Assembly (NCBI RefSeq): GCF_051014445.1
Contig: NW_027488368.1
Location: 5,828,001-5,892,000 of the forward strand
Reading direction: 5' to 3'
Origin: Colletes latitarsis
Taxonomy: Eukaryota; Arthropoda; Insecta; Hymenoptera; Colletidae
DNA length: 64,000 nucleotides
Part shown: positions 48,900 to 61,178 of the stretch, in pieces
Layout: the number at the start of each line of letters is the position of its first letter
How positions within the stretch are numbered: the first letter of the stretch is position 1
Translations under genes and position numbers: made by a program
The notes under the pieces: generated by a model
The model's input: the letters and a program-made list of their open reading frames with translations, nothing else
What the model was told of the DNA's origin: nothing
Databases searched by the model: none

Positions 48900-51800
48900 T
48901 ACTTGTTGAACGGATCCTGGGTTTTTTCTGGTTTGGGTCACGTAGTAATGTGGGACCACAATGAAACAGTCGATTAAACCTGGTCTTGATAAATATTTTA
49001 GAGGATAACGCATGTTAGGTTTGGGTTAGGTCTAGGATTTGCCCTCATCAGGCTCATATTTTCGCATATTTCTCATATTTCATGGCTAGATCCTGGGCTG
49101 TTTCTGGATTGTATCACGTAGTAATGTGGTACCACGCTGAAACAGTCAATTAAACCTGGTTTCGTTCAATATTTTAGAGGATAACACAAGTTAGGTCTGG
49201 GATAGGTCTGGGATTTGCCCTCATCAGGCTCATACTTTCGCGTTTTTCACATGCTTGTTGAACAGATTCTGGGTTTTTTCTGGTTTGGATCACGTAGTAG
49301 TGTGGTACCACACTGAAACAGACCATTAAACCAGGTTTCGATCAATATTTTTGAGGATAACGCATGTTAGGTCTGGGATAGGTCTGGGATTTGCCCTCAT
49401 CAGACTCATACTTTCGCACACTTCACGTACTCGTTGAACAGATCCTGTGTTATTTTCTGGTTTGAATCACATAGTAGTGTGGTACCACACTGAAACAGTC
49501 GATTAAACCAGGTTGCGATCAATATTTTTGAGGATAACGCATGTTAGGTCTAGGTTAGGCCTGGGATTTTCACTCATCAGACTCATACTTTCGCACACTT
49601 GACATACTTGTTGAACGGATCCTGGGTTTTTTCTGGTTTGGATTACGTATTAATGTGGGACCACACTGAAACAATCAGATAAACCTGGTCTTGATAAATA
49701 TTTTAGAGGATAACGCATGTTAGGTCTGCGTTAGGTCTAGGATTTGCCCTCGTCAGGCTCATACTTTCGCATATTTCTCATACTTCATGGCTAGATCCTG
49801 GGCTATTTCTGGATTGGATCACGTAGTAAGGTGATACCACACTGAAACAGTCGATTAAACCAGGTTTCGATCAATATTTTTGAGGATAACGCAAGTTAGG
49901 TCTGGGATAGGTCTGGGATTTGCTCTCATCAGGCTCATACTTTCGCGTTTTTCACATACTTGTTGAACAGATCCTGGGTTTTTTCCGGTTTGGGTCAAGT
50001 AGTAGTGTGGTACCAAACTGAAACAGCTGATTAAACCTGGTTTCGATCAATATTTTTGAGGATAACGCATGTTAGGTCTAGGTTAGCCCTGGGATTTTCA
50101 CTCAGCAGATTCATACTTTCGCATTCTTCACATACTTGTTGAACGGATCCCGGGTTTTTACTGGTTTGGATCACGTTGTAATGTGGTACCACACTGAAAC
50201 AGTCGATTAAACCTGGTTTCGATCATATATTTTAGAGGATAACGCAAGTTTGGTCTGGGATAGGTCTGGGATTTGCCCTCATCAGGCTCATACTTTCGCG
50301 TTTTTCACATACTTGTTGAACGGATCCTGGGTTTTTTCTGGTTTGGGTCACGTAGTAATGTGGGACCACAATGAAACAGTCGATTAAACCTGGTCTTGAT
50401 AAATATTTTAGAGGATAACGCATGTTAGGTTTGGGTTAGGTCTAGGATTTGCCCTCATCAGGCTCATACTTTCGCATATTTCTCATATTTCATGGCTAGA
50501 TCCTGGGCTGTTTCTGGATTGTATCACGTAGTAATGTGGTACCACGCTGAAACAGTCAATTAAACCTGGTTTCGTTCAATATTTTAGAGGATAACACAAG
50601 TTAGGTCTGGGATAGGTCTGGGATTTGCCCTCATCAGGCTCATACTTTCGCGTTTTTCACATGCTTGTTGAACAGATTCTGGGTTTTTTCTGGTTTGGAT
50701 CACGTAGTAGTGTGGTACCACACTGAAACAGACCATTAAACCAGGTTTCGATCAATATTTTTGAGGATAACGCATGTTAGGTCTGGGATAGGTCTGGGAT
50801 TTGCCCTCATCAGACTCATACTTTCGCACACTTCACGTACTCGTTGAACAGATCCTGTGTTATTTTCTGGTTTGAATCACATAGTAGTGTGGTACCACAC
50901 TGAAACAGTCGATTAAACCAGGTTGCGATCAATATTTTTGAGGATAACGCATGTTAGGTCTAGGTTAGGCCTGGGATTTTCACTCATCAGACTCATACTT
51001 TCGCACACTTGACATACTTGTTGAACGGATCCTGGGTTTTTTCTGGTTTGGATTACGTATTAATGTGGGACCACACTGAAACAATCAGATAAACCTGGTC
51101 TTGATAAATATTTTAGAGGATAACGCATGTTAGGTCTGCGTTAGGTCTAGGATTTGCCCTCGTCAGGCTCATACTTTCGCATATTTCTCATACTTCATGG
51201 CTAGATCCTGGGCTATTTCTGGATTGGATCACGTAGTAAGGTGATACCACACTGAAACAGTCGATTAAACCAGGTTTCGATCAATATTTTTGAGGATAAC
51301 GCAAGTTAGGTCTGGGATAGGTCTGGGATTTGCTCTCATCAGGCTCATACTTTCGCGTTTTTCACATACTTGTTGAACAGATCCTGGGTTTTTTCCGGTT
51401 TGGGTCAAGTAGTAGTGTGGTACCAAACTGAAACAGCTGATTAAACCTGGTTTCGATCAATATTTTTGAGGATAACGCATGTTAGGTCTAGGTTAGCCCT
51501 GGGATTTTCACTCAGCAGATTCATACTTTCGCATTCTTCACATACTTGTTGAACGGATCCCGGGTTTTTACTGGTTTGGATCACGTTGTAATGTGGTACC
51601 ACACTGAAACAGTCGATTAAACCTGGTTTCGATCATATATTTTAGAGGATAACGCAAGTTTGGTCTGGGATAGGTCTGGGATTTGCCCTCATCAGGCTCA
51701 TACTTTCGCGTTTTTCACATACTTGTTGAACGGATCCTGGGTTTTTTCTGGTTTGGGTCACGTAGTAATGTGGGACCACAATGAAACAGTCGATTAAACC

Positions 51801-53020
51801 TGGTCTTGATAAATATTTTAGAGGATAACGCATGTTAGGCTTGGGTTAGGTCTAGGATTTGCCCTCATCAGGCTCATACTTTCGCATATTTCTCATATTT
51901 CATGGCTAGATCCTGGGCTGTTTCTGGATTGTATCACGTAGTAATGTGGTACCACGCTGAAACAGTCAATTAAACCTGGTTTCGTTCAATATTTTAGAGG
52001 ATAACGCAAGTTAGGTCTGGGATAGGTCTGGGATTTGCCCTCATCAGGCTCATACTTTCGCGTTTTTCACATGCTTGTTGAACAGATCCTGGGTTTTTTC
52101 TGGTTTGGATCACGTAGTAGTGTGGTACCACACTGAAACAGACCATTAAACCAGGTTTCGATCAATATTTTTGAGGATAACGCATGTTAGGTCTGGGATA
52201 GGTCTGGGATTTGCCCTCATCAGACTCATACTTTCGCACACTTCACGTACTCGTTGAACAGATCCTGTGTTATTTTCTGGTTTGGATCACATAGTAATGT
52301 GGTACCACACTGAAACAGTCGATTAAACCAGGTTGCGATCAATATTTTTGAGGATAACGCATGTTAGGTCTAGGTTAGGCCTGGGATTTTCACTCATCAG
52401 ACTCATACTTTCGCACACTTGACATACTTGTTGAACGGATCCTGGGTTTTTTCTGGTTTGGATTACGTATTAATGTGGGTCCACACTGAAACAATCAGAT
52501 AAACCTGGTCTTGATAAATATTTTAGAGGATAACGCATGTTAGGTCTGCGTTAGGTCTAGGATTTGCCCTCGTCAGGCTCATACTTTCGCATATTTCTCA
52601 TACTTCATGGCTAGATCCTGGGCTATTTCTGGATTGGATCACGTAGTAAGGTGATACCACACTGAAACAGTCGATTAAACCAGGTTTCGATCAATATTTT
52701 TGAGGATAACGCAAGTTAGGTCTGGGATAGGTCTGGGATTTGCCCTCATCAGGCTCATACTTTCGCGTTTTTCACATACTTGTTGAACAGATCCTGGGTT
52801 TTTTCCGGTTTGGGTCAAGTAGTAGTGTGGTACCAGACTGAAACAGCTGATTAAACCTGGTTTCGATCAATATTTTTGAGGATAACGCATGTTAGGTCTA
52901 GGTTAGCCCTGGGATTTTCACTCAGCAGACTCATACTTTCGCATTCTTCACATACTTGTTGAACGGATCCCGGGTTTTTACTGGTTTGGATCACGTTGTA
53001 ATGTGGTACCACACTGAAAC
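47581..53020 (+). repeat. Eight-monomer higher-order repeat (1410 bp), four copies
   Basis: Units at 47581-48990, 48991-50400, 50401-51810 and 51811 to about 53020 (about seven of eight monomers). Units 2 and 3 share private changes: ATAACACAAG, CAGATTCTGGG, TTTGAATCACATAGTAGTG, TACCAAACTG and CAGATTCATAC. Units 1 and 4 have the alternative at each of these: ATAACGCAAG, CAGATCCTGGG, TTTGGATCACATAGTAATG, TACCAGACTG and CAGACTCATAC. The unit also exists singly at about 40717-42035. No C-subtype monomer occurs inside it. It is the most regular part of the window. Confidence 0.9.
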
Positions 53021-56000
53021 ACTCGATTAAACCAGGTTTCGATCAATATTTTTAAGGATAACGCAAGTTAGGTCTGGGATAGGTCTGGGATTTGCCCTCG
53101 TCAGGCTCATACTTTCGCGTTTTTCACATACTTGTTTAACAGATCCTGGGTTTTTCCGGGTAGGGTCACGTAGTAGTGTGGGACCAAACTGAAACAATCA
53201 ATTAAACCTGGTCATGATAAATATTTTAGAGGATAACGCATGTTAGGTCTGGGTTAGGTCTACGATTTGCCCTCGTCAGGATCATACTTTCGCATATTTC
53301 TCATACTTCATGGCTAGATCCTCGGCTATTTCTGGATTGGATCACGTAGTAATGTGGTACCACACTGAAACAGTCGATTAAACCTGGTTTGGATCAATAT
53401 TTTAGAGGATAACGCATGTTAGGTCTGGGATAGGTCTGGGATTTGCCCTCATCAGACTCATACTTTCGCACACTTCACATACTCGTTGAACAGATCCTGG
53501 GTTATTTTCTGGTTTGGATCACATAGTAATGTGGTACCACACTGAAACAGTCGATTAAACCTGGTTTCGATCAATATCTTTGAGGATAACGCATGTTAGG
53601 TCTAGGTTAGGCCGGGGATTTTCACTCATCAGACTCATACTTTCGCATTCTTCACATACTTGTTGAACGGATCCTGGGTTTTTTCTGGTTTGGATTACGT
53701 AGTAATGTGGGACCACACCGAAACAATCAATTAAACCTGGTCTTGATAAATATTTAAGAGGATAACGCATGTCAGGTCTGGGATGGGTCTGGGATTTGAC
53801 CTCATCAGGGTCATACTTTCGCAGTTTTAACATGCATGTTGACCTCATCGAGGGTTTTTTCTGCTTTGGATCACGTAGTCAAGTGGTACCACAACTAAAA
53901 CAGTCGATTAAACCCGGTTTCGATCAATATTTTAGAGAATAATTCATGTTTCGTCTAGGTTAGGTCTGGGATTTGCTCTCATCAGGCTCATTCTTTCGCA
54001 TATTTCTCATACTTGATGGCTAGATCCTGGGCTTTTTCTGGATTGCATCACGTAGTAATGAAGTACAACACTGAAACAGTCAATTAAACCTGGTTTCCAT
54101 CAATATCATAGAGGACAACGCAAGTTAGGTCTGGGATAGGTCTGGGATTTGCCCTCATCAGGGTCAAACTTTCGCAGTTCTCACATACATGTTGACCTGA
54201 TCGAGTGTTTTTTCTGCTTTGGATCACGTTGTAAAGTGGTACCACACTGAAACAGTCCATTAAACCTGGTTTGGATCAATATTTTAGAGGATAACGCATG
54301 TTAGGTCTAGGTTAGGTCTGGGATTTTCACTCACCAGACTCATACTTTCGCATTCATCACATACTTGTTGAACGGATCCTGTGTTTTTTCTGGTTTGGAT
54401 CACGTAGTAATGTGGGACCACACCGAAACAATCAATTAAACCTGGTCTTGATAAATATTTTAGAGGATAACGCATGTCAGGTCTGGGATGGGTCTGGGAT
54501 TTGACCTCATCAGGGTCATACTTTCGCAGTTTTAACATGCATGTTGACCTCATCGAGGGTTTTTTCTGCTTTGGATCACGTAGTAAAGTGGTACCGCAAC
54601 TAAAACAGTCAATTAAACCTGGTTTCGATCATTATTTTAGAGGATAACGCAAGTTAGGTCTGGGATAGGTCTGGGATTAGCCCTCATCAGACTCATACTT
54701 TCGCATTCTTCACATACTTGTTGAACAGATCCTGGGTTTTTTCTGGTTTGGGTCACGTAGTAATGTGGTACAACACTGAAACAGTCGATTAAACCAGGTT
54801 TCGATCATTATTTTTGAGGATAACGCATGTTAGGTCTAGGTTAGGCCTGGGATTTTCACGCATCAGACTCATACTTTCGCATTCTTCACATACTTGTTGA
54901 ACAGATCCTGGGTTTTTTCTGCTTTGGGTCACGTAGTAATGTGGTACCACACTGAAACAGTCGATTAAACCAGGTTTCGATCAATATTTTTGAGGATAAC
55001 GCATGTTAGGTCTAGGTTAGGCCTGGGATTTTCACGCATCAGACCCATACTTTCGCGGTTTTAACATACATGTTGACCTGATCGAGGGTTCTTAATGCTT
55101 TGGCTCACGTAGTAAAGTGGTACCACACTGGAACAGTCCATTAAACCTGGTTTGGATCAATATTTTAGAGGACAACGCATGTTAGGTCTAGGTTAGCCCT
55201 GGGATTTTCACTCATCAGACTCATACTTTCGCATTCTTCACATACTTGTTGAACGGATCCTGGGTTTTTTCTGGTTTGGTTCACGTAGTAATGTGGTACC
55301 ACACTGAAACATCTAATTAAACCTGGTCTTGATAAATATTTTAGAGGATAACGCATGTTAGGTTTGGGTTAGGTCTAGGATTTGCCCTCATCAGGCTCAT
55401 ACATTCGCATATTTCTCATACTTCATGGCTAGATCCTGGGCTGTTTCTGGATTGTATCACGGTGTAATGTGGTACCACGCTGATGCAGTCAATTAAACCT
55501 GGTTTCGATCAATATTTTAGAGGATGACGCAAGTTAGGTCTGGGATAGGTCTGGGATTCGCCCTCATCAGGCTCATACTTTCACGTTTTTCACAAACTTG
55601 TTGAACTGATCCTGGGTTTTTTCTGGTTTGGATCACGTAGTAATGTGGTACCACACTGAAACAGTCGACTAAACCCGGATTCGATCAATATTTTAGAGGA
55701 TAACGCAAGTTAAGTCTGGGATAGGTCTGGGATTTGATCTCATCAGTCTCACACTTTCGCACACTTCACATACTCGTTGAACAGATCCTGGGTTATTTTC
55801 TGGTTTGGATCACATAGTAATGTGGTACCACACTGAAACAGTAGATTAAACCAGGTTTCGATCAATATTTTTGAGGATAACGCATGTTAGGTCTAGGTTA
55901 GGCCTGGGATTTTCACTCATCAGACTCATACTTTCGCATTCTTCACATACTTGTTGAACGGATCCTGGGTTTTTTCTGGTTTGGATCACGTAGTAATGTG

Positions 56001-57655
56001 GGACCACACCGAAACAATCAATTAAACCTGGTCTTGATAAATATTTTAGAGGATAACGCATGTCAGGTCTGGGATGGGTCTGGGATTTGACCTCATCAGG
56101 GTCATACTTTCGCAGTTTTAACATGCATGTTGACCTCATCGAGGGTTTTTTCTGCTTTGGATCACGTAGTAAAGTGGTACCACAATTAAAACAGTCAATT
56201 AAACCTGGTTTCGATCAGTATTTTAGAGGATAACGCAAGTTAGGTCTGGGATAGGTCTGGGATTAGCTCTCATCAGACTCATACTTTCGCATTCTTCACA
56301 TACTTGCTGAACGGATCCTGTGTTTTTTCTGGTTTGGAACACGTAGTAATGTGGGACCACACTGAAACAGTCGATTAAACCTGGTTTCGATCAATATTTT
56401 AGAGGATAACGCAAGTTTGTCCTGGGATAGGTCTGGGATTTGCCCTCATCAGACTCATACTTTCGCATTCTTCACATACTTGTTGAACAGATCCTGGGTT
56501 TTTTCTGGTTTGGGTCACGTAGTAATGTGGTACAACACTGAAACAGTCGATTAAACCAGGTTTCGATCAATATTTTTGAGGATAACGCATGTTAGGTCTA
56601 GGTTAGGCCTGGGATTTTCACGCATCAGACTCATACTTTCGCATTCTTCACATACTTGTTGAACGGATCCTGGGTTTTTTCTGGTTTGGATCACGTAGTA
56701 ATGCGGGACCACACTGAAACAGTCGATTAAACCTGGTCTTGATAAATATTTTAGAGGACAACGCATGTTAGGTCTGGGTTAGGTCTAGGATTTGCCCTAA
56801 TCAGGCTCATACTTTCGCGTTTTTCACATACTTGTTGAACAGATCCTGGGTTTTTTCTGGTTTGGGTCACGTAGTAATGTGGTACCACACTGAAACAGTC
56901 GATTAAACCAGGTTTCGTTCAATATTTTTGAGGATAACGCGTGTTAGGTCTAGGTTAGGCCTGGGATTTTCACGCATCAGACTCATACTTTCGCATTCTT
57001 CACATACTTGTTGAACGGATCCTGGGTTTTTTCTGGTTTGGATCACGTAGTAATGTGGGACCACACTGAAACAGTCGATTAAACCTGGTTTCGATCAATA
57101 TTTTAGAGGATAACGCAAGTTTGGTCTGGGAGAGGTCTGGGATTTGCCCTCATCAGGCTCATACTTTCGCGTTTTTCACATACTTGTTGAACAGATCCTG
57201 GGTTTTTTCTGCTTTGGGTCACGTAGTAATGTGGTACCACACTGAAACAGTCAATTAAACCAGGTTTCGATCAATATTTTTGAGGATAACGCATGTTAGG
57301 TCTAGGTTAGGCCTGGGATTTTCACGCATCAGACTCATACTTTCGCATTCTTCACATACTTGTTGAACGGATCCTGGGTTTTTTCTGGTTTGGATCACGT
57401 AGTAATGTGGAACCACACTGAAACAGTCGATTAAACCTGGTTTCGTTCAATATTTTAGAGGACAACGCATGTTAGGTCTGGGTTAGGTCTGGGATTTGAC
57501 CTCATCAGGGTCATACTTTCGCATATTTCTCATACTTCATGGCTAGATCCTGGGCTTTTTCTGGATTGTATCACGTAGTAATGTGGTACCACGCTGAAGC
57601 AGTCAATTAAACCTGGTTTCGATCAATATTTTAGAGGATAACGCAAGTTAGGTAC
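53021..57655 (+). repeat. Mixed satellite with C-subtype monomers
   Basis: About 26 monomers. A marker with GACCACACCGAAACAATC recurs at 53711, 54416 and 56002, about four and nine monomers apart, each followed by CAGTTTTAACATGCATG and then ACTAAAAC or ATTAAAAC with a one-base insertion after the dyad. No gene is visible. Confidence 0.7.
57472..57493 (+). repeat. Two perfect tandem TTAGGTCTGGG units
   Basis: 57472-57482 and 57483-57493 are each exactly TTAGGTCTGGG, followed by ATTTGACC. Other monomers differ by one or more bases in at least one unit in the copies I checked. This is the clearest form of the telomere-like element. Confidence 0.85.
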
Positions 57656-60600
57656 TAGGTTAGCCCTGGGATTTGCCCTCATCAGGGTCATACTTTCGCA
57701 GTTTTAACATGCATGTTGACCTGATCGGGGGTTTTTTCAACTTTGGATCACGTAATAAAGTTGTGCCGCAACCAAAACAGTCAATTAAACCTGGTTTCGA
57801 TCAATATTTGAGAGGATAACGAAAGTTATGTCTAGTTTAGGCCTGGGATTTGCCCTCATCACACTCATACTTTCGCATACTTCACATACTTGTTGAACAG
57901 ATCCTGGGTTTTTTTCTGGTTTGGATCACGTAGTAATGTGGTACCACACTGAAACAGACGATTAAACCTGGTTTCGATCAATATTTTACAGGACAACGCA
58001 TGCTAGGTCTAGGTTAGGCCTGGCATTTGCCCTCATCAGGGTTATACTTTCCCAGTTTTAACATACATGTTGACCTGATCGAGGGTTTTGTCCGCTTTGG
58101 ATCACGTAGTAAAGTGGTACCACACTGAAGCAGTCCATTAAACCCGGTTTGGATCAATATTTTAGAGGATAACGCATGTTAGGTTTGGGTTAGGTCTAGG
58201 ATTTGCCCTCATCATGCTCATAGTTTCGCATATTTCTCATACTTCATGGCTAGATCCTGGGCTTTTTCTGGATTGCATCACGTAGTAATGAAGTACAACA
58301 CTGGAACAGTCAATTAAACCTGGTTTCCATCAATATTTTAGAGGACAACGCATGTTAGGTCTAGGTTAGGCCTGGGATTTGCCCTCATCAGAGTCATACT
58401 TTCGCAGTTTTAACATACATGTTGACCTGATCGAGGGTTTTTTCCGCTTTGGATCACGTAGTAAAGTGGTACCACACTGAAGCAGTCCACTAAACCCGGT
58501 TTGGATCAATATTTTAGAGGATAACGCATGTTAGGTTTGGGTTAGGTCTAGGATTTGCCCACATCAGGCTCATACTTTCGCATATTTCTCATACTTCATG
58601 GCTAGATCCTGGGCTTTTTCTGGATTGTATCACGTAGTAATGTGGTACCACGCTGAAACAGTCAATTAAACCTGGTTTCGATCAATATTTTAGAGGATAA
58701 CGCAAGTTAGGTCTGGGATAGGTCTGGGATTCGCCCTCATCAGGCTCATACTTTCGCGTTTTTCACATACTTGTTGAACTGATCCTGGGCTTTTTCTGGA
58801 TTGCATCACGCAGTAATGAAGTACAACACTGAAACAGTCAATTAAACCTGGTTTCCATCAATATCTTAGAGGACAACGCAAGTTTGGTCTGGGATAGGTC
58901 TGGGATTTGCCCTCATCAGACTCATACGTTCGCGTTTTTCACATACTTGTTGAACGGATCCTGGGTTTTTTCTGGTTTGGATCACGCAGTAATGTGGTAC
59001 CACACTGAAACATTCAGTTAAACCTGGTCTTGATAAATATTTTTGAGGACAACGCAAGTTTGGTCTGGGATAGGTCTGGGATTTGCCCTCATCAGACTCA
59101 TACGTTCGCGTTTTTCACATACATGTAGAACGGATCCTGGGTTTTTTCTGGTTTGGGTCACGTAGTAATGTGGTACCACACTGAAACAGTCGATTAAACC
59201 AGGTTTCGATCAATATTTTTGAGGATAACGCATGTTAGGTCTAGGTTAGGCCTGGGATTTTCACGCATCAGACTCATACTTTCGCATCCTTCACATACTT
59301 GTTGAACGGATCCTGGGTTTTTTCTGGTTTGGATCACGTAGTAATGTGGGACCACACTGAAACAGCCGATTAAACCTGGTCTTGATAAATATTTTAGAGG
59401 ACAACGCATGTTAGGTCTGGGTTAGGTCTAGGATTTGCCCTCATCAGGCTCATACTTTCGCATATTTCTCATACTTCATGGCTAGATCCTGGGCTTTTTC
59501 TGGATTGTATCACGTAGTAATGTGGTACCACGCTGAAACAGTCAATTAAACCTGGTTTCGATCAATATTTTAGAGGATAACGCATGTCAGGTCTAGGTTA
59601 GGCCAGGGATTTTCACGCATCAGCCTCACACTTTCGCATTCTTCACATACTTGTTGAACGGATCCTGGGTTTTTTCTGGTTTGGATCACGTAGTAATGTG
59701 GGACCACAGTGAAACAGTCGATTAAACCTGGTTTCGATCAATATTTTAGAGGATAACGCAAGTTTGGTCTGGGATAGGTCTGGGATTTGCCCTCATCAGG
59801 CTCATACTTTCGCGTTTCTCACATACTTGTTGAACAGATCCTGGGTTTTTTCTGGTTTGGGTCACGTAGTAATGTGGTACCACACTCAAACAGTCGATTA
59901 AACCAGGTTTCGATCAATATTTTTGAGGATATCGCATGTTAGGTCTAGGTTAGGCCTGGGATTTTCACGCATCAGGCTCATACCTTCGCATTCTTCGCAT
60001 ACTTGTTGAACGGATCCTGGGTTTTTTCTGGTTTGGATCACGTAGTAATGTGGGACCACACTGAAACAGTCGATTAAACCTGGTTTCGATTAATATTTTT
60101 GAGGGTAGCGCATGTTAGGTCTGGGATAGATCAGGGATTTGCCCTCATCAGGCTCATACTTTCGCAGTTTTAACATGCATGTTGACCTGATCGAGGGTTT
60201 TTTCTGCTTTGGATCACGTAGCAAAGTGGTACCACACTAAAACAGTCAATTAAACCTGGTTTCGATCAATATTTTAGAGGATAACGAAAGTTATGTCTAG
60301 TTTAGGCCTGGGATTTGCCCTCATCAGACTCATACTTTCGCATATTTCACATACTTGTTGATCAGATCCTGGGTTTTTTTCTGGTTTGGATCACGTAGTA
60401 ATGTGGTACCACACTGAAACAGTCGATTAAACCTGGTTTCGATCTATATTTTTGAGGATAACGCATGTTAGGTCTAGGTTAGGCCGAGGATTTTCACTCA
60501 TCAGACTCATACCTTCGCATTCTTCACATACTTGTTGAACGGATCCTGGGTTTTTACTGGTTTGGATCACGTAGTAATGTGGTACCACACTGTAACAGTC

Positions 60601-61178
60601 AATTAAACCTGGTTTCGATCAATATTTTAGAGAATAATTCATGTTAGGTCTAGGTTAGGTCTGGGATTTGCTCTCATCAGGCTCATTCTTTCGCATATTT
60701 CTCATACTTGATGTCTAGATCCTGGACTTTTTCTGGATTGCATCACGTAGTAATGAAGTACAACACTGAGACAGTCAATTAAGCCTGGTTTCCATCAATA
60801 TTTTACAGGACACCGCATGTTAGGTCTAGGTTAGGCCTGGGATTTGCCCTCATCAGGGTCATACTTTCGCAGTTTTAACATACATGTTGACCTGATCGAG
60901 GGTTTTTTCCGCTTTGGATCACGTAGTAAAGTGGTACCACACGGAAGCAGTCCATTAAACCCGGTTTGGATCAATATTTTAGAGGATAACGCATGTTAGG
61001 TTTGGGTTATGTCTAGGATTTGCCCTCATCAGGCTCATACTTTCGCATATTTCTCATACTTCATGGCTAGATCCTGGGCTTTTTCTGGATTGCATCACGT
61101 AGGAATGAAGTACAACACTGAAACAGTCAATTAAACCTGGTTTCGATAAATATTTTAGAGAATAATTCATGCTAGGTC
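57656..61178 (+). repeat. Twenty-monomer tandem duplication, copy 1 (3523 bp)
   Basis: Repeated immediately at 61179-63821. It starts at the C-subtype monomer with CAACTTTGGATCACGTAATA and GTTGTGCCGCAACC. It carries distinctive monomers with GTTATGTCTAGTTTAGG, CATACGTTCGCG, GAGGGTAGCGCATG and TTGATGTCTAGATCCTGGAC. Confidence 0.85.
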
